From NCBI GenBank assembly GCA_015066365.1, contig SVON01000010.1, positions 1 through 54,570 on the forward strand: a DNA stretch of 54,570 nucleotides, in the 5' to 3' direction. This DNA comes from Oscillospiraceae bacterium (GTDB lineage: Bacteria > Bacillota > Clostridia > Oscillospirales > Acutalibacteraceae). The notes under the pieces are model-generated. The model was not told the DNA's origin and did not search any database. It worked only from the letters and a program-made list of their open reading frames with translations. The position numbers and the translations under genes are program-made. Below, one piece after another: positions 42,164 through 50,207 of the stretch; the stretch's first letter is position 1; each line of letters starts with the position of its first letter.

Positions 42164-44731
42164 TTACCACTCCAGAACGCCGTCGTTAAAGTCAAACTTA
42201 CCGTCATAGTTGGCGGAGAAGATCTCGTCGTACACCACAACCTGCTCGCCCGCAGCATTCTCGTAGACGTAGTAGGGACGGGCGTAGATAGCGGTGGCGG
42301 AGTGAATCTCGGGGATGTTGATGATACGCACAGCGTAGTTGGCGCCATTCTCATCACAGGCCATCAAATTCTCTGCGGAGACCAGCAGGGTACGCATACC
42401 GTCCACACTGTCCATATTCAGCAATTTCTCGCTCAAACCGATGCTCATATCGTTGCTGACCACCGCACCGAAGTCCACCAGCTTGTACTTCTGACCATCC
42501 TCCAGCGTCACGGTGGCGTTGGTGATGTCGCGCTTGTAGTTGGTGCCCTCTTTGATCGCCAGGCCCTCAGCCTTGATCGTAAACTGGAAGGCCAGGCCCA
42601 GACCGATCTCGGTATCCTCCATACGGCTGGTCTCGCCGCCGGAAATCAGGTCGGAAGAACCCACCGGCTCGTCGGGGTTAATGGGAGGATCGGGAACAAC
42701 GGGGGTATCGTTGCCCTCGGTCAGGTCGTTGGCCTCCAGGAAGGCCACCAGCTCGTCGGCAAACTTCTGCTGACCGGCCAGGCTGGGGTGAGAACCACCG
42801 CCGGCGTTGTTCTGGGTCAGACGGCAGGCGTAGTAACCGGCCTCAGCACCGCCAAACTCAGCCACGATCTCCTCGATCATGGTGGAAACGCCGTTGGTCA
42901 TCATACCATGGATCCAAACGATGGGGGCGTTGGGGTTCTTAGCGCGCACCAACTGCAGCATCTCCACCAAACCGGCGCGCTTCAGGGTGGCGTTGGACTG
43001 GATGGAGTTATCGTTGGTGCCCAGAGCCAGAACGATGATGTCGGGCTCCTTGGCAAAGCCGTACTGGGTGGTCTGGTCGTAGTTGTAACGCTGGACAGGA
43101 TACACGTCCTGCATGGTGGTGCTGCTATAACCATACTTACAGCCCAGACCGGACCAGGAAACGGTGGACCAGTCGGCGTTCAAAGCCTGAGAAGTGAGGA
43201 AGGTGTAGGCCTGAGTACCGTCGGAATACAGAGCAGCGCCGGGGCTGTTGCCGCCCTGGCCGTTAGCAATCAGGTTGCCATAACCGCAGGAAATGGAGTC
43301 GCCGATGTACTCGATGTACAGATTCTTATCAGCGGGCTTATCCAGCATCTCGCCGTCAAAGGACAGGGCGCAAACGCCCACCTCACCAAAGGAGTGCTCA
43401 GACTGACGATAGATGGCAAAGGTGTGCTTACCGGCGGACAGACCCTCGGCCAGCTTCACCTTAGTCTCACCCACGGAGGAGATGCGGCAATAATCACGTG
43501 CCTTACGCACACCATCCACTACGATGGTGAAGTACACACCGCCCTCGGCGGCAGAGTTGGCGATCTTGCTGGCGTTGAAGGTGGCGTACACGTCGCCAGC
43601 GCAATCCAGATCAAACTCAATACCGGACACGGTGAAGTCCAGCATCAGGGTGCCGCGCACCATAGCGGTACGGCCCTGGGTCTTGATGTCATCCATCAAG
43701 GTATCGATCAGCTTCAGGTTAGGATCATCGTCGTCACCACCCAGAACCACCTCGGTAATGGCAATATCGTCCATATACATCTCGGTAGCCTGGTTGTTAC
43801 CGGCGCCAACCAGAGTGAAGAACACAGAGGTAGTGGTCGCCTCAAACTCCACGGCGAACTCGGTCCACTGCGTGTTGGTGCCATAAGTATAGGCAATCTT
43901 GGCGCCGGCATCGCTGGTGCCCTCGCACAGCTGAATGTTCACGCCGTTGGCCAGCGCCTTGTACCACAGGCTGATGCGGTAAACCTTACCGATCTCCAGG
44001 CCGCTAATGGTCTGGTTGCCCAGGCCGCCCCAACCGCCGTTGCCGACGATATGCAGACCGTAGCTGCCGGTCTTAGCGGCAGTAGCGTCAACCTTGGTGT
44101 TCTGATACAGTTTCCAGTTAGAGCCGTCGCCGGTCTCGAAATCACCGTTCTGAACCAGACCGGTGGTGCCGGGAGCGGGAGGGTTATCGCCGGGCTCATC
44201 GGGAACGTCGGGCTGATCCGGCTCGGTGGAGCCATCCTTTTTGACCACAACCACGTCGTCCACGTAGAGCTGCTGATTAGCCGAGGCCATCACGCCGGTC
44301 TGAAGCATAAACACAGCGCTGGTGTAAGAACCGCTGTTCAGCACAACGCTGTACTCTGTCCACTCGGTGGTGGCGGTGATGGTATCCGTGCTGACATCGC
44401 CCATCCAGTCGGGTTTCAGGAATTTAACGGAAATGCCGCTGGCAGAGTCGGCTTTCAGTTTAAAGCTCACCGCGTAATCGGTGTTGGACTCCAGAGAGAC
44501 ATACCAATAAATGTTGGCCCAGTTCGCCTTACCGGCATCCCAGTGCAACACCTTGGAGTCGCCATCCTGGACAACCTCCAACGGACAGTCGGAACTGAAA
44601 TGGGGCTGACCATCTTCGAAGTCTGCATCGATCACCGCATTAGCGGCGGAAACCATGGAGCCAAACGGCAACACAGCACACAGCATCAAGACAGCCAACA
44701 GAACGGACAAGACTTTGTTGAACTTGCGCAT
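42164..44731 (-). CDS. Exported CE2-type carbohydrate esterase with two CBM-like modules and W tail
   Basis: An 855-residue paralog of the preceding esterase. Signal peptide 1-30. CBM-like module 1 spans about 31-165, then a Pro/Asp linker, then module 2 about 190-335 (LVQNGDFETGDGSNW, GNGGWGGLGNQTI). The CE2 unit spans about 345-675, with EYIGDSISCGYGN near 477, LALGTNDNSIQS near 571 and GGGSHPSLAGQQ near 648. The Trp before the catalytic-region His in its paralogs (GWHP) is Ser here. The shared domain spans about 700-840, ending in FDFNDGVLEW. The start follows a GGAGG site at suitable spacing. It likely deacetylates glycans outside the cell. Confidence 0.9.
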   Translation of the reverse strand: MRKFNKVLSVLLAVLMLCAVLPFGSMVSAANAVIDADFEDGQPHFSSDCPLEVVQDGDSKVLHWDAGKANWANIYWYVSLESNTDYAVSFKLKADSASGISVKFLKPDWMGDVSTDTITATTEWTEYSVVLNSGSYTSAVFMLQTGVMASANQQLYVDDVVVVKKDGSTEPDQPDVPDEPGDNPPAPGTTGLVQNGDFETGDGSNWKLYQNTKVDATAAKTGSYGLHIVGNGGWGGLGNQTISGLEIGKVYRISLWYKALANGVNIQLCEGTSDAGAKIAYTYGTNTQWTEFAVEFEATTTSVFFTLVGAGNNQATEMYMDDIAITEVVLGGDDDDPNLKLIDTLMDDIKTQGRTAMVRGTLMLDFTVSGIEFDLDCAGDVYATFNASKIANSAAEGGVYFTIVVDGVRKARDYCRISSVGETKVKLAEGLSAGKHTFAIYRQSEHSFGEVGVCALSFDGEMLDKPADKNLYIEYIGDSISCGYGNLIANGQGGNSPGAALYSDGTQAYTFLTSQALNADWSTVSWSGLGCKYGYSSTTMQDVYPVQRYNYDQTTQYGFAKEPDIIVLALGTNDNSIQSNATLKRAGLVEMLQLVRAKNPNAPIVWIHGMMTNGVSTMIEEIVAEFGGAEAGYYACRLTQNNAGGGSHPSLAGQQKFADELVAFLEANDLTEGNDTPVVPDPPINPDEPVGSSDLISGGETSRMEDTEIGLGLAFQFTIKAEGLAIKEGTNYKRDITNATVTLEDGQKYKLVDFGAVVSNDMSIGLSEKLLNMDSVDGMRTLLVSAENLMACDENGANYAVRIINIPEIHSATAIYARPYYVYENAAGEQVVVYDEIFSANYDGKFDFNDGVLEW

Positions 44732-44797
44732 AGTGTTTTCCTCCTAAAAATTTGTTGTCGGTCACGCGCACTCAGCGCGCAAAATCGTACGAAATAT

Positions 44798-44826
44798 ATT
44801 ATAGACGATTTTTAGCATAAAGTCAA
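44798..44826 (-). promoter_or_regulatory. Promoter of the second CE2-type gene
   Basis: TTGACT, 17 bp, TATAAT on the minus strand. Confidence 0.7.
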
Positions 44827-44859
44827 TTAGATTTTGCGGGGATTATGAGAACGCTGAAC

Positions 44860-44894
44860 AAAAAAAGCAGCCGGTTGCATCGCAGCCGGCTGCT
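44860..44894 (-). terminator. Terminator of the SGNH hydrolase operon
   Basis: AGCAGCCGG and CCGGCTGCT enclose an 11-nt loop. Seven T follow on the minus strand. Confidence 0.82.
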
Positions 44895-44901
44895 GAGTGT
44901 T

Positions 44902-45636
44902 TTATTCCCCCACCACGGCGTTGATGCCGTCGTGAATGACGTCGATGAGGTGAGCGTCCCACTCCGGGAAGGCGTTGACAGCCGGGGTCTTGCCGGTCAG
45001 CACCTTATACCAAGTGGCGGCGGCGGCGTAGCGGCCGTAGTCCCAGGACAAATGGAAGCCGTCCCGGTTGAGGGACAGACCGCCGTTTTTGTAGTCGAAC
45101 TCCGGGGTATTCTCCCGCAGATACTGCACCACCGGGCCGCTGGGCAGGAGGGTGGCTCCGATGAGGCGCTGCGCCATCGCCGCACAGTCGCCAATGCGGC
45201 GATACATCTCCTGCTGGTCCCGATTATAGGTGAGGAAGCCACCATGGTCGGAGTCGATCTCATAGGCCCAGGTCTGATGGAAATAAATCTGCGCCTTCGG
45301 GCACTTCTCCCGCACATGTGCCACCAAATCGGTCAAAAAAGGCACGTAGGTCTGAGGCTGACCGCTGTAATGGCTAGCCTGCTGAACGGTGATAACATCC
45401 CACTCATCCAGCGCCAACCCCTCATCTATGGTCACCATCCGGTTCATATTCTTACCATTTTGCTCCAGATAGTATTCCGCCTGCTGATCCACCACATGGC
45501 TCCAATGGGTCTCCAAGCTACAGCCGCCGATCATCAGGTTGGTGGTTTCTAAATCCACCCCGTTTGCGACCGCAATTTGATGCAGCCACTCTTGTGCATC
45601 CTGCGAAAAACTGTTTCCGATTGACAATAGTTTCAT
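44902..45636 (-). CDS. DUF4886-like SGNH hydrolase
   Basis: A 244-residue protein with no signal peptide, starting MKLLSIGNSFSQDAQEWL. Block I is GNSFS rather than GDSxS, as in the DUF4886 branch of SGNH hydrolases. VQQASHYSG near 85 and NRDGFHLSWDYGRYAAA near 190 carry the other expected Gln and Asp-x-x-His-like positions. It probably removes ester groups from sugars or oligosaccharides inside the cell. It lies 2 bp downstream of a second SGNH gene, so the two form an operon, likely processing imported acetylated sugars. Confidence 0.82.
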   Translation of the reverse strand: MKLLSIGNSFSQDAQEWLHQIAVANGVDLETTNLMIGGCSLETHWSHVVDQQAEYYLEQNGKNMNRMVTIDEGLALDEWDVITVQQASHYSGQPQTYVPFLTDLVAHVREKCPKAQIYFHQTWAYEIDSDHGGFLTYNRDQQEMYRRIGDCAAMAQRLIGATLLPSGPVVQYLRENTPEFDYKNGGLSLNRDGFHLSWDYGRYAAAATWYKVLTGKTPAVNAFPEWDAHLIDVIHDGINAVVGE

Positions 45637-45638
45637 CG

Positions 45639-46286
45639 TTATACCTCCTCGTTTTCAAAGAAATTCAGCAGTTGATCCTTAATCTGAGTCATACCCACGT
45701 CAGAGGGATGCCCCCACTCTTTGTCGATATCCGACAAGCAAATCGTCTTTACACCATTGCGCGAAGCCGCCTGTAGCAAGGCTTCGTGGATGCAGGGCTT
45801 AAGTTCGGTATTGATAATGGCGTACACCTTCACGTCCGGCAGAAGCTCCGCCACCCGGCAGAACAGACGACCGATGGCGGGCAAGGCGCAATACATATCC
45901 TCCTTAGTCCAGCCCTCAAATTTGAGTTCTCCCTCCGGGGCGCCGCACCAGTCGTCGTTGGTGCCGCCGAAGATCAGCAGGGTGTCGATGCCGTCCAGAA
46001 TCCCCTCTTCGTACATCTTATCCAAACGGGTGTTGAAGCAGAGGTGGGTGTAATCCTCTTTTTCATAACCGGTGTAGCAGATGGTAGAGCCGGACCAGCT
46101 ATTGTTGAGCACCAGTTCGGAATCGGTGGCGGCCATCAGCTGATGCCACCAGGTCTGCTCCACCCGGGTTACACGAGAGTTATGCTCGTCTTTGGGGGAG
46201 TAATACACCACGTGTCCCTCCGGAATCCACCCCTCAAAGGTGGAATAACTGTCGCCCAGGATGACGGTTTGACCTAATTTGACCAT
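45639..46286 (-). CDS. SGNH/GDSL-family hydrolase
   Basis: A 215-residue protein with GDSYSTFEGW at the start (Ser near 12), NNSWSGSTIC, LIFGGTNDDW near 105 and GHPSDVGM near 195, giving the Ser, Gly, Asn and His blocks of the SGNH superfamily. No signal peptide is present, so it is cytoplasmic. The start at 46286 (MVKLGQTVILG) follows ACAGGAGGG. The longer frame to 46460 begins in the -35 region and was rejected. First gene of the two-gene SGNH operon. Confidence 0.85.
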   Translation of the reverse strand: MVKLGQTVILGDSYSTFEGWIPEGHVVYYSPKDEHNSRVTRVEQTWWHQLMAATDSELVLNNSWSGSTICYTGYEKEDYTHLCFNTRLDKMYEEGILDGIDTLLIFGGTNDDWCGAPEGELKFEGWTKEDMYCALPAIGRLFCRVAELLPDVKVYAIINTELKPCIHEALLQAASRNGVKTICLSDIDKEWGHPSDVGMTQIKDQLLNFFENEEV

Positions 46287-46346
46287 ATTGTTTCCCTCCT
46301 GTGATTTTATAAACGGAACGCCGCCAATCGGCGTAACGGTGCGGGT

Positions 46347-46384
46347 TTTCTTTATGTAAAGTTGAAACGCTTTACACAAAGAAA
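46347..46384. promoter_or_regulatory. Inverted repeat in the SGNH operon leader
   Basis: TTTCTTTATGTAAAG and CTTTACACAAAGAAA are 15-bp arms with one mismatch around TTGAAACG. They lie 50-85 bp downstream of the candidate -10, so this may be an operator or an RNA hairpin. Confidence 0.5.
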
Positions 46385-46431
46385 GGCGTCGTTTTCGTCG
46401 ATTCCTCACCCGTTTCATTTCCTTTCCGTCT

Positions 46432-46460
46432 AGCATACCAAAAATAGGGGGAAATTTCAA
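46432..46460 (-). promoter_or_regulatory. Possible promoter of the SGNH operon
   Basis: TTGAAA, 17 bp, TATGCT on the minus strand. The -10 is imperfect. Confidence 0.45.
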
Positions 46461-46718
46461 CTGTTATTTCACTTTTTGGGAGAATTTTTTGTAGCGGGAG
46501 GACACGGAGGGGTTGGCCAAACGCCGTCCGGAGCAGGAAACCCATTCCACACGGCGTTGCCACAAGGCGTTATGCCCCGGAAAATGCCCGATGTTGGTGG
46601 GTTTAGGGTGGGTTTCACCCCAAAATCACCCCGATCGCTTTGTGCAATCCTACGAAATTTCAGTCCGTTTTTTGGCGATTTTGACGCCAAAAACCCGGCA
46701 TAATTTAACAAATATGGT
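46461..46718. other. Non-coding stretch between divergent blocks
   Basis: A 258-bp gap without a supported gene. It contains a TTTTTGGCG...CGCCAAAAA hairpin near 46671-46695. Short ORFs on both strands have no ribosome site. Confidence 0.4.
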
Positions 46719-46747
46719 TTGACAAAAAGAGTTTTATATTATATAAT
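46719..46747 (+). promoter_or_regulatory. Strong promoter of peptide gene 1 and the following exported protein
   Basis: Perfect consensus TTGACA, 17 bp, TATAAT. It implies a leader of about 140 nt before the peptide start at 46897. Confidence 0.8.
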
Positions 46748-46896
46748 AACTCCGTAACTCAAGTTGCGGGATTGGGCTTGCCGACCCTTTTTCGCTTTGA
46801 CCAAGGCAATGACCACTGGTTTCACAGCTTGAGGTATTCAGGCTTTGGAATGTTCGAACGTCCCAAGGTACTTTTGTGGAAAGGAGGAAACCCGCT

Positions 46897-47007
46897 ATGA
46901 AGTACATCGCTCCCGAGATGAAGGTTCTGGCCTTCGCCGCTGAGGAGGCTGTTGCCGCTCCCCTGGAGGGCTCCAAGACCTTCAACGATGGTGAGCTGGA
47001 GTGGTAA
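46897..47007 (+). CDS. Small peptide 1 (36 residues) with C-terminal FNDGELEW
   Basis: A 36-residue ORF, MKYIAPEMKVLAFAAEEAVA then APLEGSKTFNDGELEW, directly after a strong AAAGGAGGAAACCCG ribosome site and behind a consensus promoter. No signal peptide or membrane helix. The last eight residues match the end of the exported esterase at 42164 (FNDGVLEW) at seven of eight positions and those of the 32567 protein (SNDGVLEW) at six. The N-terminus MKxIxPxMKVxAF is shared with peptide 2 at 49926. It precedes the exported protein at 47162 by 154 bp without a T-tailed terminator, so the two are probably cotranscribed. Peptides of MKKY-x-x-P type are common in Clostridia but have no known function. 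Confidence 0.85.
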   Translation: MKYIAPEMKVLAFAAEEAVAAPLEGSKTFNDGELEW

Positions 47008-47104
47008 TCAGTCGGCTTTTTGCTGACGCACCCTTCATCTCCCCTGGCTTAAGCTATGCTTGAGCCACCCCGGGGTTCTGCCCCGGACAACCCCTTCGGG
47101 CAGA

Positions 47105-47126
47105 TGCCCAAATAAACGATTTGGGC
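47105..47126 (+). other. Hairpin between peptide gene 1 and the exported protein
   Basis: GCCCAAAT and ATTTGGGC with a 5-nt loop and no T-run, so not a typical terminator. It could set the ratio of the two products by RNA processing or stability. Confidence 0.45.
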
Positions 47127-47161
47127 GCATGCCCAAAAATCTAAAGGAGGAAATTCGACAA

Positions 47162-49555
47162 ATGAACATGCGTAAAATCATTGCCGTGCTGGCCGCTGTT
47201 CTGTTGCTGTGCGCTGTCATCCCGATGAGCGTTTCCGCCGCTCCCGGCGACGTGATCATCGATGCTGACTTTAACGACGGCATGGACGGCTTCGCCAACT
47301 TCTCTGTTGCGGACGGCGCTCTGGTTCTGGACGGCACCTCTGCCGACTGGGCCAACTCTTACGCCTACGCTAACGCCATTAAGCCTAACACCACCTATCA
47401 GGTGAACTTCCGTGCTAAGGCTGATGCCAACAAGGGCCTGTCTTTCAAGATTAACAACGGCTGGAATGGCACCAACGTTGAGGCCAGTGCCAACATCACC
47501 ACCGAGTGGCAGGATTTCGAGCTGCTGCTGACCCCCGACAGCAACCTGACCTCTCCCATCTTCACTATTCAGACCGGCACCTACAAGACCAATGGTACTG
47601 TCTATTACATCGATTACGTGAAGGTTACCGAGTGGCAGGATCCTACCGAGATCGGTAAGGTTGTCAACGGCGGTTTCGAGGATGGTCTGGCTAACTGGAC
47701 CTGCAACTCTTCCGCTTCTTTGGAAAGCACGGATGCTTCTGAGGGCAGCAACTCTCTGAAGTTGAGCAACCCCGGCTACTATGCCAGCGCTGCCACTCAG
47801 GTTGTGCCCGTTAAGGCCAACACCGTGTACGAGCTGTCTTGGAAGTCCAAGCGTCTGAACGGCACCGGTGCTTTCAACGTCATCCTGTGCCAGGCTGCTT
47901 CTCCCTACACCAACTTCACTAAGGTTTCCGGTCAGAACTGGATGAACGAGACCTCCGGCAACTGGGTGAACAATTCCTTCACCGTCAATACCGGTGACAA
48001 CACCTCTATGCTGATCAAGTGGACCTCTGAGCTTGCCGGTACTGCCGGCGAGATCCTGCTGGATGATATCAAGCTGATCGAGGTGAAGGATCCTTCTTTC
48101 GATGGTTACATCTACAACGGCGACTTCGAGACCGGTAAGTCCGGCTCTTGGACCAACCTGTGGAATTCCAGCACCGTTGAGATCGTTGAGGGTCGTGACG
48201 GCGGCTACGCTCTGAAGGCCACCGCTTCCGGCGCTTACAACATCGTGTATCAGGAAGTCAACGTGACTCCCAACACCGACTACACCGTTTGGGCTTACAC
48301 CAAGGACGCCAGCGGCTCCAACCTGTGGATCAAGAACGCCGGCGGTAATGGTGACATCACCAACAAAGCCTTCGCTTCCGGCGAGTGGGCTCTGACCTCT
48401 GTGTCCTTCAACTCCGGTTCCAACAACAAGGTTTGGGTCGGTCTGATGGGCCTGAATGCCGGCTCCACCTACATCGTGGACGACATCTTTATGTTCGAAA
48501 CTCAGCCCGAGTCCAACGACGGCTACATCAAGAACGGCACCTTCGAGACCGGCGCTCTGACCCCCTGGAACAACCTGTGGGGTTCCTGCCCCAAGGCTGA
48601 GGTTGTCCGTGGCGGCAAGGACGACAACTTCGCTCTGGACATCGTTTCCGGTCAGTGGAAGCATGTGCGTCAGACCGGTATCGCCGTTGAGGCCAACACC
48701 GATTATAAGATCTCTGTGTGGGCTAAGAATGCGAAGAACATGAGCCTGCTGGTTAAGGATAACGGCGACTCCGCCAACATCGTTAACAAGGGCATCTCTG
48801 CCGGCGATGAGTGGACTCTGTTTGAGGCCGAGTTCAACTCTGGCGCCAACACCGCCATCCTGGTTTCCTTCATGGGTGGTGCTGAGGAGGCTTACGGTAC
48901 CTTCGACAACGTCGTGATGGAGAAGCTGCACACCTGCAACGTTGTGGAGCAGGAGCGCGTTGAGCCCACCTGCGGCGAGGACGGCTACGTCAAGTACGCT
49001 TGCGATTGTGGTCTGGGCGAGTACACCGAGACTCTGCCCGCCACCGGCGAGCATACCTATGACGACGCTTTTGACGCCGAGTGCAACGTCTGCGGCAACA
49101 TCCGCGAGGTCGAGATCCAGGTCTACGAGGGTAAGTCCGTCTCTGAGGATGTATCCGGTCTGGCCTTCAAGTTCAGTGTGAACGCTACCGGTGCCGAGCT
49201 GTATGATGACGTTCAGTCTCCCATCTACAAGCACGGTTCTGCTGTCATCACCATCGATGGCGTTGAGTATGCTCTGCAGTACTCCGGCGCTGTTGTGTCC
49301 AACATCGAGGGCATCACCGCCGACGAGCTGACCATCGCTGCTGCTCAGGAGAACGGCAAGAAGATTAAGGACATCGGCGCTAAGTATCTGTGCGCGATGG
49401 ACGAGATCTCCGTCTCCTACGCTATCCGCGTGATCAACATCCCCGAGGCTAGCTACGATACCGTGATCTCTGCCCGTCCCTATTACGTCTACTCTGACGG
49501 TGTCAACGACATCGTTGTGTACAGCGATATGGTGACCGGCTCCTACAACGGCTAA
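47162..49555 (+). CDS. Exported multi-module protein: four CBM-like modules, Cys-rich unit, shared domain
   Basis: A 797-residue protein with a signal peptide (MNMRKIIAVLAAVLLLCAVI, cleavage near VSA). Four jelly-roll modules lie at about 25-160, 168-305, 315-450 and 455-589, each with an NGxFExGxxxxW start and a Y-x-D-D/N end. A Cys-rich repeat follows (about 590-655: EPTCGEDGYVKYACDCG, HTYDDAFDAECNVCG). The shared domain covers about 658-797 (GLAFKFSVNATG, YSGAVVSNIEG, AIRVINIP, VISARPYYVYSDG), ending SYNG without the W tail. No catalytic domain, so it looks like a binding or scaffold protein. The start at 47162 follows AAAGGAGG. Codons are strongly biased (CGT, AAG, GCT, GTT frequent), as expected for high expression. 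Confidence 0.88.
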   Translation: MNMRKIIAVLAAVLLLCAVIPMSVSAAPGDVIIDADFNDGMDGFANFSVADGALVLDGTSADWANSYAYANAIKPNTTYQVNFRAKADANKGLSFKINNGWNGTNVEASANITTEWQDFELLLTPDSNLTSPIFTIQTGTYKTNGTVYYIDYVKVTEWQDPTEIGKVVNGGFEDGLANWTCNSSASLESTDASEGSNSLKLSNPGYYASAATQVVPVKANTVYELSWKSKRLNGTGAFNVILCQAASPYTNFTKVSGQNWMNETSGNWVNNSFTVNTGDNTSMLIKWTSELAGTAGEILLDDIKLIEVKDPSFDGYIYNGDFETGKSGSWTNLWNSSTVEIVEGRDGGYALKATASGAYNIVYQEVNVTPNTDYTVWAYTKDASGSNLWIKNAGGNGDITNKAFASGEWALTSVSFNSGSNNKVWVGLMGLNAGSTYIVDDIFMFETQPESNDGYIKNGTFETGALTPWNNLWGSCPKAEVVRGGKDDNFALDIVSGQWKHVRQTGIAVEANTDYKISVWAKNAKNMSLLVKDNGDSANIVNKGISAGDEWTLFEAEFNSGANTAILVSFMGGAEEAYGTFDNVVMEKLHTCNVVEQERVEPTCGEDGYVKYACDCGLGEYTETLPATGEHTYDDAFDAECNVCGNIREVEIQVYEGKSVSEDVSGLAFKFSVNATGAELYDDVQSPIYKHGSAVITIDGVEYALQYSGAVVSNIEGITADELTIAAAQENGKKIKDIGAKYLCAMDEISVSYAIRVINIPEASYDTVISARPYYVYSDGVNDIVVYSDMVTGSYNG

Positions 49556-49590
49556 TCTCCATTAGCTTCTTTAGCTGAATAGCTAACCCG

Positions 49591-49623
49591 AACCCCCACC
49601 GCATCTGCGGTGGGGGTTTTCCT
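49591..49623 (+). terminator. Terminator after the four-module exported protein
   Basis: AACCCCCACCGCA and TGCGGTGGGGGTT arms followed by TTTTCCTTTT. The remaining gap up to 49820 has no supported gene. Confidence 0.88.
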
Positions 49624-49820
49624 TTTGCGAAAAAACGACTGGGTGCCGGGGAACTTTTTCGCTGTAAAGCGTTATCTCTTTACGTACAAAAAGTGTCTTC
49701 GCGGCGGTGCTGTGAAGTGATCCCGAGACCTGCCATTTCCATCCTGCCGAAAATGGCAAATAGAGGAAAAATCCCGCTCAAAAGATGTCCATTTTTATAT
49801 AAAATGATTAGAAATAATTA

Positions 49821-49849
49821 TTGACACTTATATAAATATATATTATAAT
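49821..49849 (+). promoter_or_regulatory. Strong promoter of peptide gene 2 and the dockerin protein
   Basis: Perfect TTGACA, 17 AT-rich bp, TATAAT. It matches the promoter in front of peptide gene 1 in both boxes and spacing. Confidence 0.82.
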
Positions 49850-49925
49850 AATAGTCGGTTATCAATACCATTATTACCCTGGCATTTTATCCCTAGGCAA
49901 ATCTTACGGAAAGGAGGAAACCCGT

Positions 49926-50066
49926 ATGAAAAAGTACATGACTCCCGATATGAAGGTTATGGCCTTCGTCGCCGAGGAGGAAATCAGCGCTGTTAGAAGC
50001 ATGGCCAAGAGTGGCGGTGCCGAAGGTAGCAATATCTTCAATGACGCTGAGTTCGGTCAGTGGTAA
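49926..50066 (+). CDS. Small peptide 2 (46 residues) with C-terminal FNDAEFGQW
   Basis: MKKYMTPDMKVMAFVAEEEI opens a 46-residue ORF ending SNIFNDAEFGQW. The ribosome site GGAAAGGAGGAAACCCG is identical to that of peptide gene 1. No signal peptide. The last nine residues align without gaps to the end of the dockerin protein encoded next (FNDVELGGW): F, N, D, E, G and W are identical, with Leu/Phe similar. The gene is 141 bp upstream of that protein with no terminator between, so the pair is one transcript. Confidence 0.85.
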   Translation: MKKYMTPDMKVMAFVAEEEISAVRSMAKSGGAEGSNIFNDAEFGQW

Positions 50067-50207
50067 TCGTCATCGGCAGGTTACGTAGGCACCGCCCCCG
50101 CTCCCCGCTCTGATGCGAGGCGGAACACGGTCGCTTACACCAACCGAGAGCGAACCGCGCACGAACAAACACGCAAAACCCTAAATCTGTAAGGAGGAAA
50201 ACAAGCA

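Noticed and set aside
42146-44815. Plus-strand ORF of 889 codons
   Set aside because: Antisense of the CE2-type esterase gene, which has clear motifs, promoter and terminator.
46362-46384. Catabolite-repression (cre) site around TTGAAACGCTTTAC
   Set aside because: The central CG is out of register with the cre consensus and half-site symmetry is poor.
46469-46722. Short overlapping ORFs on both strands
   Set aside because: No ribosome binding site, low plausibility of the product, and a hairpin-containing intergenic sequence.
47141-49234. Minus-strand ORF of 697 codons
   Set aside because: Antisense of the exported four-module protein; no start context.
46897-50066. The two small peptides as RiPP precursors
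   Set aside because: No radical SAM, ATP-grasp, lanthionine synthetase, peptidase-transporter or other maturation gene is in the window, so this cannot be supported, though it is not excluded.
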